Of a stretch of 64,000 nt of DNA, positions 17,434 through 26,148 are shown in pieces. Source of the stretch: CAYSPT01 sp964432985 (GTDB lineage Bacteria > Muiribacteriota > CAYSPT01); NCBI GenBank assembly GCA_964432985.1, contig CAYSPT010000004.1:1-64000 (forward strand). Direction: 5' to 3'. The translations under genes and the position numbers were made by a program. How positions within the stretch are numbered: position 1 is the stretch's first letter; every line of letters starts with the position of its first letter. The notes under the pieces are model-generated. The model was not told where the DNA came from. It made no database searches and was given only the letters and a program-made list of their open reading frames with translations.

Positions 17434-18963
17434 TTACTTCTTCACAGACTGGGCTATCTTCTCGTAGTTCTCCTTGGCTGATTTGTAGTCACGGTAAGCC
17501 TGCTGTGCCTCAGGAGTGTCACCCAAACCGCGGGACATCAGGTCGGTGAGCTTGTTGTAAGCAGCTATGTAATCCTGGTAGGCCTTGGAAGCTTCGCGAG
17601 CGGTCACGTTTTTATTATCGGTCACTTCCTTCTGCTTGGAGATATCCTGCTGCCTGCTTCCGCTCTTGCCGGAATACAGCCACGCGTTGGATCCGCCTTT
17701 TTTGCGACCGAATACGTTCTCGCCGATCCAGTTGGCAGCGGCGCCGCCAACGAATGCGCCGACCATACCACCGATTACCGTGCCGACGCCCGGGCAGATA
17801 GCGCTGCCGATGATAGCGCCGATGGTGGAACCAACAGCCTGTCCACCTACCTCGACCGGATCGATCTGGGCCAGTGCGTCACCGAAGCTGAACTTGCCCT
17901 GACGGGTTCCTGCTGCCAGGTTGCCACCCAGGTGAGCACCCATCACACCACCGAGAGCCGGCATGAAGGCACCAACGATGGGGCCGACCACGGGCACTGC
18001 TCCGAGCAGGCCCTGTGCCAGGCTGCCGGCTGCGCAACCGAGGGCACCACCGATGTAGGCACCGGCGAACTCGCGCCGGAGAACCGAACCAATAGTGTTC
18101 TGGAAGGTAAGAGGCTCACCCTTGGCGATGGCCCGCAGGGTGTTGACACCGATGACCAGACCAGCGGCCAGGCCGACGTTCCTCCAGGCAGCTTTTCCCC
18201 TGAAATCGAGGGTCTGCTTCACGACGCCGCCTGCGTTAGTTTTGCCGGTGGCGTATCCCTTCTTGAGGTTGGCCTTGAAGTTACTGACTCCGGTGCCGAC
18301 CTTACCCTTGATGGCAGCGACCTTGCCCACCGGGTTCTTGGCGGCCTGCTTGTTGATGAGCTTGGTGGCTTCAGCCTTGCTGATAGCACCCCGGCGACCC
18401 TTCATGTGGTATCCACCGCGTGCGTCCTTGGTGATTCCCAGGGTCTTCATAGCCTGAGTCTGGCTGGCGGCACTGGGGCCCTTGGCAGCGGCGGCCTTGG
18501 CGGCAGCGGCCTTGCTGGCAGCGGTGGGCTTCTTCGGCTCGATGGCTTTGCCCAGCCTCTGAACACCTTTGCCCATGCGGGACCGCAGGCGCTGGGTGTA
18601 GCTCATACCCCGCTCGGCCCTGGGGACCGTGGTGGTCTTGTTGTACCAGGTCTTCACCCGGCCGGGAACCTTGCCGGCTGCCTTCGGGACGGTCTTCAGC
18701 TTGGGAACAACCGTCTTTGCAGTGTTTACCACGTTCTTCGGCAGGTTCTTGGCGGCGGTCATGCCGTGCTCCACCTTGGGCACCAGGTAGCCCTTGTTAA
18801 ATTCAACGGATTTCATATAGACAAAGGGAGCGGGTACCTGAATGACATCGTCATGCTGCGCCAGCACCTGGCTGACATCACCCAGTAAAACCGTTCCAAC
18901 AAACACCAGAGCAAGTATCATCGATGTGATCCTGCTCGTCCTGCTTCTCATCAAACTCTCCAT
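17434..18963 (-). CDS. Secreted basic Ala/Gly-rich glycine-zipper protein
   Basis: About 509 residues. A signal peptide (ILALVFVGTVLLGDVSQVLA) leads into a strongly basic Lys/Ala-rich region. Residues 270-430 are Gly/Ala-rich with repeated GxxxG spacing (GGALGCAAGSLAQGLLG, GSTIGAIIGSAICPG, GGMVGAFVGGAAANWIG), typical of glycine-zipper membrane segments. A polar helical C-terminus follows (ASKAYQDYIAAYNKLTDL, then DTPEAQQAYRDYKSAKENYE). The same C-terminal module ends the gene at 62953-63669. ATG 18963 is preferred because AAGGAAG lies 8-10 nt upstream, whereas GTG 18972 would overlap that site. No known function; the zipper region could insert into or span a membrane. Confidence 0.8.
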   Translation of the reverse strand: MESLMRSRTSRITSMILALVFVGTVLLGDVSQVLAQHDDVIQVPAPFVYMKSVEFNKGYLVPKVEHGMTAAKNLPKNVVNTAKTVVPKLKTVPKAAGKVPGRVKTWYNKTTTVPRAERGMSYTQRLRSRMGKGVQRLGKAIEPKKPTAASKAAAAKAAAAKGPSAASQTQAMKTLGITKDARGGYHMKGRRGAISKAEATKLINKQAAKNPVGKVAAIKGKVGTGVSNFKANLKKGYATGKTNAGGVVKQTLDFRGKAAWRNVGLAAGLVIGVNTLRAIAKGEPLTFQNTIGSVLRREFAGAYIGGALGCAAGSLAQGLLGAVPVVGPIVGAFMPALGGVMGAHLGGNLAAGTRQGKFSFGDALAQIDPVEVGGQAVGSTIGAIIGSAICPGVGTVIGGMVGAFVGGAAANWIGENVFGRKKGGSNAWLYSGKSGSRQQDISKQKEVTDNKNVTAREASKAYQDYIAAYNKLTDLMSRGLGDTPEAQQAYRDYKSAKENYEKIAQSVKK

Positions 18964-19090
18964 TTCATTCACTTCCTTTCAAAATTTTCACTTCTTAAAT
19001 ATCTTCCTTTAGTCGTTAATGGGGAATCGAATATCACTGTATCCTGACTGCCCCCTCCCTTCTTTATCGGGTCTAGTTTTCCAGACAAAT

Positions 19091-19121
19091 GAAAAGGCCC
19101 CTCGGATAATCCGAAAGGCCT
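19091..19121 (-). terminator. Terminator downstream of the gluzincin gene
   Basis: aaggcc / ggcctt with an inner tcgga / tccga pairing, followed on the minus strand by TTTTCATTT. It lies about 105 nt after the stop at 19227. Confidence 0.7.
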
Positions 19122-19226
19122 TATAACCTGGTTTAACTTATACCTGCGTGTTCAGTTTTTAAAGAACGTTCCTGCCGCTCTGTACTCATTATAGGAGTGC
19201 ATCAAAACTTTGTCAAGGAAAATTTT

Positions 19227-20582
19227 CTACTCCTCGGACACAGAACCCTTGTCACGCCTGCCGTTTGGCGTGATTATCGGAGCGGGAACCCGTTTTTCGT
19301 CGCCGAAATTTTTGTTCAGCATTTCCAGATACATTTCATACCCGCCGCTCTTTACATCGGCCCCGTCCTGTATGATGGTGGTGTCGTATTTCTCCCGCCC
19401 GTCTCTCGTCCTGATAGTGCCGACCTTCCAGTCATAGGGAGTCGTGGGAGCCCGTCGGGTAACGTACCTGCCCTGGTACTCCTGCCAGCCGGACTCTTTG
19501 GCATCCTTCAGCCAGGCGACATACTCCGCCCGGGAGATTCTACCTTCCATGAAGTCCCTGTACTTCTGGGCTGCTTCCCCGGAGACACTTGCCATAAAGG
19601 TGTTGCGGCACATGATATCGTACATCGCTTCTGCGTCAGCCGGGTACTCGGTCAAAAACGCCCGTTCGAAATCCTCCATGGTTTCCGGGCGGTGTTTCTG
19701 AAACACGGTCCCGATCTTGATCCACGGATCCTGCAAACCGCTGTCGGATTTCATCATGTCCCAGAAAATGGAAGCGATGACACCCTCGGTGGCCATCATC
19801 TCCGAATGACTCTTGAGCTCACCGCTGTCCTCGTTGAACGCAAAATCACCGGCGTCAATGGATACTATCTTCGATTCATCGCCTGAAAAATACGGTCCGG
19901 TAAACTCTGCCCAGCCTTCGATCATGGCCAGCCCCGGATCGGTAACTTTTCCCCGCCAATGGGATTTTCCCAGGTAGTCAGACTGGGGGAAATTTTCCGC
20001 GCCTTCGTACAGCACTCCCATCATGCAGTGTCCCAGCTCGTGGGCCAGGGAACGAACCTGTCTGGTAATGTTACCACTTTGCATGGTGGGAGAGTTGACG
20101 GCAACATGAACCAGAGGAACATCGGGCATGGGCTGCCGGTCTCCCCGTCCGTCGGCAAGTTCAAAACCGCGTACGCTGGCAGAATTGACCTCCCCGGTGG
20201 AATCGATAACGAAATAAGCGGGATGAATGGGGGTGCTGTTACGCACCACCGCTATCTCTTCCTCGCTGAGCCCGGCGGCACGCAGCTCCTGCAGGTCACG
20301 TTCCTGTTTCTCTACCTGGACCCGGTGAAAGGTATCAACCGCGTTCTGGATACCCGGATCACCCTTGATAAACCCGTACAGATCGGCTGCCGCTGGATCA
20401 TCCAGTGAAACCTCACGGCATATGGGCTGGCCGCTGTCGGATTTTCCAATTTCCATGAGTATGACGAATTCGCTTGGTGCACTCACTCCCAGAACGGGAC
20501 AATACCCGGCCTGTGCAAGCACAACGATCAGCGTGAGAAGGACCACACCTGCCCTGGACCAGAATTTTTCGTTGAATCTCAC
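19227..20582 (-). CDS. Secreted zinc metalloprotease-like protein (HELGH)
   Basis: 451 residues with an N-terminal signal sequence (about 10-33). HELGH at 181-185 supplies two zinc His ligands and the catalytic Glu, and EGWAEF at 222-227 supplies a Glu third ligand, the gluzincin arrangement (HExxH...E). The C-terminal 200 residues are polar, with no recognised domain. It is probably a periplasmic or exported peptidase. No close family could be named. The gene has its own terminator and a 424-nt upstream region rich in repeats. Confidence 0.78.
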   Translation of the reverse strand: MRFNEKFWSRAGVVLLTLIVVLAQAGYCPVLGVSAPSEFVILMEIGKSDSGQPICREVSLDDPAAADLYGFIKGDPGIQNAVDTFHRVQVEKQERDLQELRAAGLSEEEIAVVRNSTPIHPAYFVIDSTGEVNSASVRGFELADGRGDRQPMPDVPLVHVAVNSPTMQSGNITRQVRSLAHELGHCMMGVLYEGAENFPQSDYLGKSHWRGKVTDPGLAMIEGWAEFTGPYFSGDESKIVSIDAGDFAFNEDSGELKSHSEMMATEGVIASIFWDMMKSDSGLQDPWIKIGTVFQKHRPETMEDFERAFLTEYPADAEAMYDIMCRNTFMASVSGEAAQKYRDFMEGRISRAEYVAWLKDAKESGWQEYQGRYVTRRAPTTPYDWKVGTIRTRDGREKYDTTIIQDGADVKSGGYEMYLEMLNKNFGDEKRVPAPIITPNGRRDKGSVSEE

Positions 20583-20603
20583 TCCGATCGCCTCCTTTAC
20601 TTT

Positions 20604-20672
20604 CCTAACCCTAATAATTCACAAACCATTTTGCCGCGTCTCGCTGCAAACATCTGTGAATTCTTTAGGTTA
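20604..20672. repeat. Palindromic REP/MITE-like element
   Basis: The left arm cctaaccctaataattcaca and the right arm tgtgaattctttaggtta are imperfect inverted repeats around a short GC-rich centre. It shares its aattcac core with single copies at 17331, 20797 and 20961. Confidence 0.55.
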
Positions 20673-20686
20673 TTAATAAATAAAGC

Positions 20687-20710
20687 CCACCTGCTCAGAG
20701 GCGGGCCTCA
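20687..20710 (-). terminator. Hairpin with T-rich tail in the leader of the gluzincin gene
   Basis: On the minus strand gcccgcct / aggtgggc pairs and is followed by TTTATTTATTA. No minus-strand gene lies just upstream, so it could be an attenuator in the leader of the 19227-20582 gene. Confidence 0.4.
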
Positions 20711-20719
20711 TATCACAAT

Positions 20720-20759
20720 TATACACTTATACCGTCTCATATACACTTATACTGTCTCA
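20720..20759. repeat. Two 20-nt direct repeats upstream of the gluzincin gene
   Basis: tatacacttataccgtctca and tatacacttatactgtctca are adjacent and differ at one base. On the minus strand a TATAAT box (20718-20723) abuts the array, so the repeats may be promoter or operator sequence. Confidence 0.55.
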
Positions 20760-20796
20760 AGAGAATTATACTTACCACATTGGAGTATGTCAATTA

Positions 20797-20858
20797 ATTA
20801 ACCCGGAGAATTCACGAATGTTCGTGGCGAGGGGGGGGGCTCGCGGCAAGCGAGCCCA
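20797..20858. repeat. AATTCAC motif plus strong GC hairpin
   Basis: The dispersed aattcac motif is followed by a G9 run and a perfect 8-bp stem gggctcgc / gcgagccc with a ggcaa loop. No T run follows on either strand, so this is not a standard terminator. Confidence 0.55.
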
Positions 20859-20944
20859 GGTAAATGGCCGCAGATACAAAGCGCGTGCAGGAAAATACAC
20901 AGAGTCGTACCCAGGCGAGTTAAAGCCATTTTACTTGCTTAGAG

Positions 20945-20998
20945 TATAATGGTAACCTATAATTAACCCGAATAATTCACAAACGTTCGTAGCGAGGC
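20945..20998 (+). promoter_or_regulatory. -10 box and AATTCAC motif before the 21007 gene
   Basis: TATAAT at 20945-20950 lies about 55 nt before ATG 21007, without a clear -35 box. Between them, 20961-20998 carries another copy of the dispersed motif (acccgaataattcacaaac, then ttcgtagcgagg). Confidence 0.35.
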
Positions 20999-21006
20999 GA
21001 AGAATT

Positions 21007-23382
21007 ATGGAAGATATTAGAGAAATTTTGGTCATGTCCATCAACCGCAAGAGTTTCGAGACTCTCTCGGAAAAAGGATACATTAACCTGGATCCGGGAC
21101 GGACCCTTCCTTTCTGCCTGTACATTGCGTTCCACGAAGTTGACAACCAGGGGCAGATCAGATACCTGGCCAGAATTATTCGGGAGGATATCATCGACCG
21201 GGACGGAGAGGAAATCACCCGCGTCCACCTGGGGAAGATGGTACCGATTCCGTACCTCCTCACCCTGACCGACAGAAAAGGACTCTGGGAATTGACCACG
21301 TTCGAGAAGCTTCTCGTCGCTTCAGACGTCGACGAGCTCTTTGCCGAGCCCGAAGGGGGAGAACTCATGTATGTCAAACTCTCTCCAGAATTCCATGACG
21401 AGTTCAACCTGCCCGAACTCGTACCTATCTACGGTCTCGATCCGGAAGCTCTCAAATCACGCGGCTCTATTCCCATGGACGCCCTGGTAAAGGGAATGGA
21501 GCGTATTCTTGTTATCGAACCCAATCACATTCATCGCGACCGTTTCCGGTCCTTTCTGGCAAAAGCTTTTATCGGCATGGGCGTCAGTCTTGCTATGGAA
21601 GAAAGATACGACGAAGCGGTGTGGCAGCTGCGTAAAGCGTTGAAACTCGAGCCCGCAAACGCCGAAGCCAGGTTCCACCTGGCCAATGTTTTTTTCGATT
21701 CCGACGAACCCGAAAAAGCCCTGCTCGAATACAGGGAGAGTATCCGCCGTGATCCCGATTCATCACGAGCCAGGACCTACATGGGTATCGCCCTGGCCAG
21801 CCTGGGAAGGTACCAGGAAGCCCTGGACGAATGGAAGAAAGTTATCGTCCTCAAACACGACGAGAATGAGGATCTCGACACCTTCGTGCTGGTGAACATG
21901 GGGAAAGCCAATCTCAACCTGGACCGTTTTTCTGAAGCCGAGCGCTTGTTTAAACAAGCAATACAAATCGATCCGGAGAACATCCAGGCACGTAACCACC
22001 TTGGAATCACGCTGGCCAACCTGGGGAAACTGCAGCAAGCGATCGATATCTGGTACGGGATCATGGGGCATCAGGAAAAAGACTCTTTTCTTTTCTTCAA
22101 CCTGGGACGGGCACTGTACAACCTCGGCAACTACCGGAAGGCCATCTACTTTATGACCATGGCCGAGCAGAGCATTGAAGAACCGGAAGTCCAGGCAGCT
22201 ATCCCTCTGATTATCGAATCGGCCACGGTCAAAGCAAAGCAGGCCGCCGAAGCCTCCATCAAGTCTTCCTGGAGAAAACAGAACTTCGAAAAGTATTTCA
22301 GAGAAAAATTCGGTCTCGAAGTGATCGGATATACAGCCGATGTGCGCCGGAAAATGTCACCTCAACTTCTCGAGGAATTGTTGACTGAGCTGGGCGAAAT
22401 CATGCTGGACCTGATGAGGTGTGTTGTTTTTTCCCCCGGTAAAGATGCGCCAGACGTCACCTTCGACCAGGAATCCGGGCGTCTTGAGTTCACCGGCCGA
22501 ATTACTGCTGAAAACACACCAGAATTACACCAGCGGACACACAAACTGCTTGTACACAGCATATCTCCCAAGCAGGCCGGTACCGCCAGTACCAAAAAAC
22601 AACAGAGAGGGCATGAAAGAAACAAGCACGCCGCCGCTATGGAGAAACTCAAGCAGCGGATAATCAAGAATCCTTCGGACGAATGGGCCCACTACAACCT
22701 GGGAGCCGTACTGGTCCAGCAAAACGAATTGGATGAAGCACTCAAATGCTTTGAGAAGGCGGTTTCACTCAATTCCAACAACGCCATGGCACTCCACGCC
22801 CTCGGGTTGATCCACTCCAGGCTCGGCAATCTCGAAGAAGCCATAAAAGCGTTTCAACAAGCTATTATCGCGGTCCCTGACTCTAATCTTACCGAAGCCT
22901 ATGAACGCTGGGGATACAAAGATTCATTGGCTTACTTCGACCTGGGCGACGTGCTGATGAAAAAACAGATGTACGATGAAGCCATTGTTTCTTTCAGAAA
23001 AGGACTTGAAGTCGACGCGTCCGTTCCCCTGGCGCATTACCAGATAGGAATTAGCCTGTTGATGAAGGAACTGTACAACGAAGCAGCCGAATCATTCCGT
23101 AATGCCATTTTGCTAAACTCCGGGTTTTCGCCGGCATACAACCGGCTCGGCCTGGCGTTGATGCGGCTCGAAAAGTTCGATGAGGCCCGCGACTCCTATA
23201 ATCAAGCGCTTGAGCTCAACCCGGGAGACGTAGAGTCACTGTTTTTCCTGGGGCAGATTGCCCTTATCAATAAAGATTCCGATAAAGCCACCCATCTATT
23301 GCAGAAAGTTATCGATTTGGCTCCCGATACCAGGTACGCGACTAAAGCCCGCCAGATTCTTGACAAGATCGACAGGCGGTAA
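21007..23382 (+). CDS. TPR-repeat protein with unique N-terminal and central domains
   Basis: 791 residues, cytosolic (no signal or membrane segment). Residues 1-170 form a mixed alpha/beta domain that I do not recognise. About 190-400 are TPR units (RYDEAVWQLRKALKLEP, RYQEALDEWKKVI, RFSEAERLFKQAIQIDP). A central region at about 410-540 (FREKFGLEVIGYTADVRRKM) breaks the array. Further TPRs at about 545-790 include LDEALKCFEKAVSLN and FDEARDSYNQALELN. TPR arrays bind partner proteins; the target is unknown. It lies 6 nt before the Mut7-C gene, so the two are one operon with the pseudopilin gene that follows. Confidence 0.88.
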   Translation: MEDIREILVMSINRKSFETLSEKGYINLDPGRTLPFCLYIAFHEVDNQGQIRYLARIIREDIIDRDGEEITRVHLGKMVPIPYLLTLTDRKGLWELTTFEKLLVASDVDELFAEPEGGELMYVKLSPEFHDEFNLPELVPIYGLDPEALKSRGSIPMDALVKGMERILVIEPNHIHRDRFRSFLAKAFIGMGVSLAMEERYDEAVWQLRKALKLEPANAEARFHLANVFFDSDEPEKALLEYRESIRRDPDSSRARTYMGIALASLGRYQEALDEWKKVIVLKHDENEDLDTFVLVNMGKANLNLDRFSEAERLFKQAIQIDPENIQARNHLGITLANLGKLQQAIDIWYGIMGHQEKDSFLFFNLGRALYNLGNYRKAIYFMTMAEQSIEEPEVQAAIPLIIESATVKAKQAAEASIKSSWRKQNFEKYFREKFGLEVIGYTADVRRKMSPQLLEELLTELGEIMLDLMRCVVFSPGKDAPDVTFDQESGRLEFTGRITAENTPELHQRTHKLLVHSISPKQAGTASTKKQQRGHERNKHAAAMEKLKQRIIKNPSDEWAHYNLGAVLVQQNELDEALKCFEKAVSLNSNNAMALHALGLIHSRLGNLEEAIKAFQQAIIAVPDSNLTEAYERWGYKDSLAYFDLGDVLMKKQMYDEAIVSFRKGLEVDASVPLAHYQIGISLLMKELYNEAAESFRNAILLNSGFSPAYNRLGLALMRLEKFDEARDSYNQALELNPGDVESLFFLGQIALINKDSDKATHLLQKVIDLAPDTRYATKARQILDKIDRR

Positions 23383-23388
23383 TCCCTG

Positions 23389-23928
23389 ATGGAACCCCGT
23401 TTTCTTGCCGACAAACCGCGCTGCATAGCGGACAAACCGCGCTTCATAGCGGATAGTATGCTGGGGACACTGGCAAAATGGCTGAGAGCCCTGGGATTCG
23501 ATACGGTCTTCGAAGCCACAGCTCACGATTCAGCGCTTCTGCGGCAGGCGGGGAAGGAAGGGAGGATCCTGCTTACGTGCGATCGTGAACTGGCCGGCAG
23601 AGGTGGTGAACTGACCAGACTTATTGCCTTTGAATCACTGGAAAAACAACTGGCAGCAGTCCTGCGGGGAGTTCCTGTATCGGACCTTGACTCCCGTGTT
23701 TCCCGATGCCTGTGCTGTAATGGAGAACTCGACACCGTTGACAAAGAGCAATGCCGTCTCCAGGTCCCCGATTACGTCTTTGCTACACACGATTTTTTTA
23801 TACGGTGTTTACGATGTGATAGGATCTATTGGGAAGGGACGCACGTTGAAGGAATACGGAAGCGTTTGAAAAAACTCCGCCAATATCTTATGCTGACTCT
23901 ACCTGCTGATCGGGTTAAAATAATTTGA
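23389..23928 (+). CDS. Mut7-C (DUF82) PIN-like RNase domain protein
   Basis: 179 residues. The PIN-like part has IADSMLGTLAKWLRALGFDT, then RILLTCDREL with its acidic residues. The C-terminal zinc ribbon has CLCC and CLRC, followed by IYWEGTHVEGI. This is the usual Mut7-C pattern, thought to be an RNase. The N-terminus is unusual: the segment ADKPRF/C-I is tandemly duplicated by a 24-nt DNA repeat (23408-23455) just before the IADSML motif, which probably lengthens the leader by eight residues. It starts at ATG 23389 with AGGCGG 10 nt before. Confidence 0.88.
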   Translation: MEPRFLADKPRCIADKPRFIADSMLGTLAKWLRALGFDTVFEATAHDSALLRQAGKEGRILLTCDRELAGRGGELTRLIAFESLEKQLAAVLRGVPVSDLDSRVSRCLCCNGELDTVDKEQCRLQVPDYVFATHDFFIRCLRCDRIYWEGTHVEGIRKRLKKLRQYLMLTLPADRVKII

Positions 23929-23942
23929 GGGGAATCGAGGCT

Positions 23943-24899
23943 ATGAATACGGAATGGCCGACGACCGCCAAAGGTATTACGATCAAAGGAATTACGCTTA
24001 TCGAGCTTATGATCATAATGACCATCATGATCACCCTTACCGGGATAGCCATTGGGTCGTACTATTTTTATGTAGACAAGGCCCGCCAGGTCAAAGCACA
24101 GGACTATCTCAAGGAAATAGGAGAGGCTCTTCAACGTTTCTATGAGAAAAATGGGATTTTTCCCAACAATCTGCAGGAACTGGTACACGCAGGATATATC
24201 AAAGAGGTCCCGCTTAGTCCCTGGGGCACTAATTTCTATATGGACACCGGTGAAGGATACATTTACGTAGCTGACAAGGCAGGCGTATCGCTGGATGAGA
24301 TGAAAAGCGGAGCGGCTGGGAAAGCAGGGACCGAAGTTCACATATATAAACGCCGGTACAAAACAACCGTGTTTGACGGTACGTTCCGCGGAACACAACT
24401 TGATGAGCGGTACTGGGAAACGTCCACATCAAGAAGGTTCAATATCACTATCGACAGAGCCATTTATATCCACGAGAAAAACAGCATAGCCAAGATTCCC
24501 TACAAGGAACCACTGCCGGACAGATGCGACATTATCACATCCATTGAGGTTCCGGCTATGGACGGCTGTGAAGCAGGGATCGACTGCGGAGTCGAGATAA
24601 TTAAGGTGCATGACAATGGTCTGTTCAAGTACGAAATAGATGGAAAGAAAACAACAATAGTCGGGCGGGACGAAAAAACCCCTATCGACTTTATTCCTCA
24701 GGGACGAGATTTCATCCGGATTATCAAAGATGGCGACAGGGCTGAAGTGCGGCTTAAAATAGAATCGGTACATGACGATTACGTCATTTTATCCCCTGAT
24801 GAATCCGGGATTACCGACCAGATCACTCTCACCGGAAGAACGGCAAACGCCAATCGGCCGGTCATCATTCACAGTTTCAAGATAGTTCGCAAGTACTGA
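23943..24899 (+). CDS. Pseudopilin with beta-rich C-terminal extension
   Basis: 318 residues. The prepilin leader (TIKG then ITLIELMIIMTIMITL, Glu+5 present) and a GspG-like core (AQDYLKEIGEALQRFYEKN, then PLSPWGTNFYMDTG) are followed from about residue 135 by a beta-rich domain. That domain opens with FDGTFRGTQLDERYW and includes GLFKYEIDGKK, a pattern like concanavalin A/LamG sandwiches. A short reading frame from TTG 23925 overlaps the previous stop, but ATG 23943 is the better start, with GAGGGG and GAGG upstream. It is the fourth pseudopilin-type gene of the window and lies 14 nt after Mut7-C. Confidence 0.83.
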   Translation: MNTEWPTTAKGITIKGITLIELMIIMTIMITLTGIAIGSYYFYVDKARQVKAQDYLKEIGEALQRFYEKNGIFPNNLQELVHAGYIKEVPLSPWGTNFYMDTGEGYIYVADKAGVSLDEMKSGAAGKAGTEVHIYKRRYKTTVFDGTFRGTQLDERYWETSTSRRFNITIDRAIYIHEKNSIAKIPYKEPLPDRCDIITSIEVPAMDGCEAGIDCGVEIIKVHDNGLFKYEIDGKKTTIVGRDEKTPIDFIPQGRDFIRIIKDGDRAEVRLKIESVHDDYVILSPDESGITDQITLTGRTANANRPVIIHSFKIVRKY

Positions 24900-24936
24900 C
24901 GCTGCCAGCGAATATTACCGGTACGCTTGTGAGTTG

Positions 24937-25887
24937 TCAGACTCCGGTTTTCAATGCGGTCCGGTACCAGTCAACCGTTTTATTTACCCCGTCAGACAAA
25001 CTCCAGGTGGGTGTAAATCCCAAAAACTCGCCCGCCCGTTCAATTGAAGCAGATGAGAATTTTATGTCACCCACCCTGGGCTCCCGGTACTCCGGTTGTC
25101 TTTTGCTGCCGACCTGTTGCTGCACCACCCGGAGGAGATGATTAATGGAAACACTCGTACCGGTGGCAACATTGACAACCTCTCCACGAAAGATCCGGTC
25201 ACAGTCCAGCAGCAACATGTTGGCCCGCGCCACATCGTCCACGTAGGTAAAATCACGTGTCTGTTGCCCGTCCCCGAACACAATCGGACCATCGCCGCCG
25301 AGACAGGCATCGATAAATTTCGGAACCACGGCTGCGTACGGTGAGAGAGGGTCCTGCCGCGGGCCGAACACGTTGAAATATCTCAGGCAAATCGTGCTTA
25401 TGGGAAAGAGAGTGGCAAACACACGGCAGAAGTACTCAGCAGCGACCTTCGAGACAGCGTAGGGAGAAAGTGGGTCGAGAGCGTGTTCTTCTTTTACCGG
25501 AAGATCACTGGCATTGCCGTACACCGAAGCGCTGGAAGCGAGCACTACCAGGCGAACACCGGCTTTCCTCGAGACATCGAGTACGCGAACCGTGCCTTCC
25601 ACGTTGACCCGTGCGGTAGCCGCCGGTTCTTTCACGGATTGGGGCACCGGGGTAACTGCCGCCAGGTGATACACCACCTCTACATCCCGTACCGCTTCTT
25701 CCACCGCAGCACACTCACATATGTCTCCCCGGAGCAGTTCTATGGACCCGAGCACCGCTTCGAGGTTCTCCATCCGTCCGGATGAAAAATCATCAAGTAC
25801 CCGGACATCAGTTCCCCGGGTAACCAGCGCTTCCACCAGATTCGATCCGATAAAACCCGCACCTCCGGTGACCAGTACCGTCGTCAC
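24937..25887 (-). CDS. NAD-dependent nucleotide-sugar epimerase/dehydratase
   Basis: 316 residues, an extended short-chain dehydrogenase. The NAD motif is TGGAGFIGS at 7-15, with YHLAAVTPVPQS, the catalytic Ser in ASSASVYGN and YAVSK as the YxxxK pair. RYFNVFGPRQDP and FGDGQQTRDFTYVDD are typical of UDP-glucose 4-epimerase and UDP-GlcNAc C4-epimerase (WbpP) relatives. The substrate cannot be fixed from sequence alone. It would supply a sugar donor for surface polysaccharide, consistent with the heparinase-like and WecG/TagA genes divergently placed next to it. It is convergent with the pseudopilin gene (37 nt). Confidence 0.9.
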   Translation of the reverse strand: MTTVLVTGGAGFIGSNLVEALVTRGTDVRVLDDFSSGRMENLEAVLGSIELLRGDICECAAVEEAVRDVEVVYHLAAVTPVPQSVKEPAATARVNVEGTVRVLDVSRKAGVRLVVLASSASVYGNASDLPVKEEHALDPLSPYAVSKVAAEYFCRVFATLFPISTICLRYFNVFGPRQDPLSPYAAVVPKFIDACLGGDGPIVFGDGQQTRDFTYVDDVARANMLLLDCDRIFRGEVVNVATGTSVSINHLLRVVQQQVGSKRQPEYREPRVGDIKFSSASIERAGEFLGFTPTWSLSDGVNKTVDWYRTALKTGV

Positions 25888-25933
25888 AGCCGCGTTCCCT
25901 TCTGCATTGAGGAGAATTATTGCAATTTAATAA

Positions 25934-25996
25934 GGCAGATTATTATAACCTAAAGGCAGATTATTATAACCTAAAAGCAGATTATTATAATCTATG
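25934..25996. repeat. Three 21-nt tandem repeats
   Basis: ggcagattattataacctaaa occurs twice exactly and once with changes, in the divergent spacer between the epimerase and the heparinase-like gene. Each unit carries a tattata core that could act as a -10 box. Confidence 0.85.
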
Positions 25997-26148
25997 GGAC
26001 ATATAAATCAGCTTAATATAGCATTGTATGCGAAGTTAAGTTAAATTTCAACCAGACCCGGATAATTGATAGGCCTGTTTTTGTGTGATAGTATGTTCGT
26101 TTAAACAAGGATTCCAAACGAGCATATGAGAAGAGGGCAACGGGGACT

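Noticed and set aside
17932..18888. Plus-strand 318-codon frame opposite the glycine-zipper gene
   Set aside because: It is the complement of a GC-rich Ala/Gly coding region, has no ribosome site and shows no family motif. The minus-strand gene has a signal peptide and terminator.
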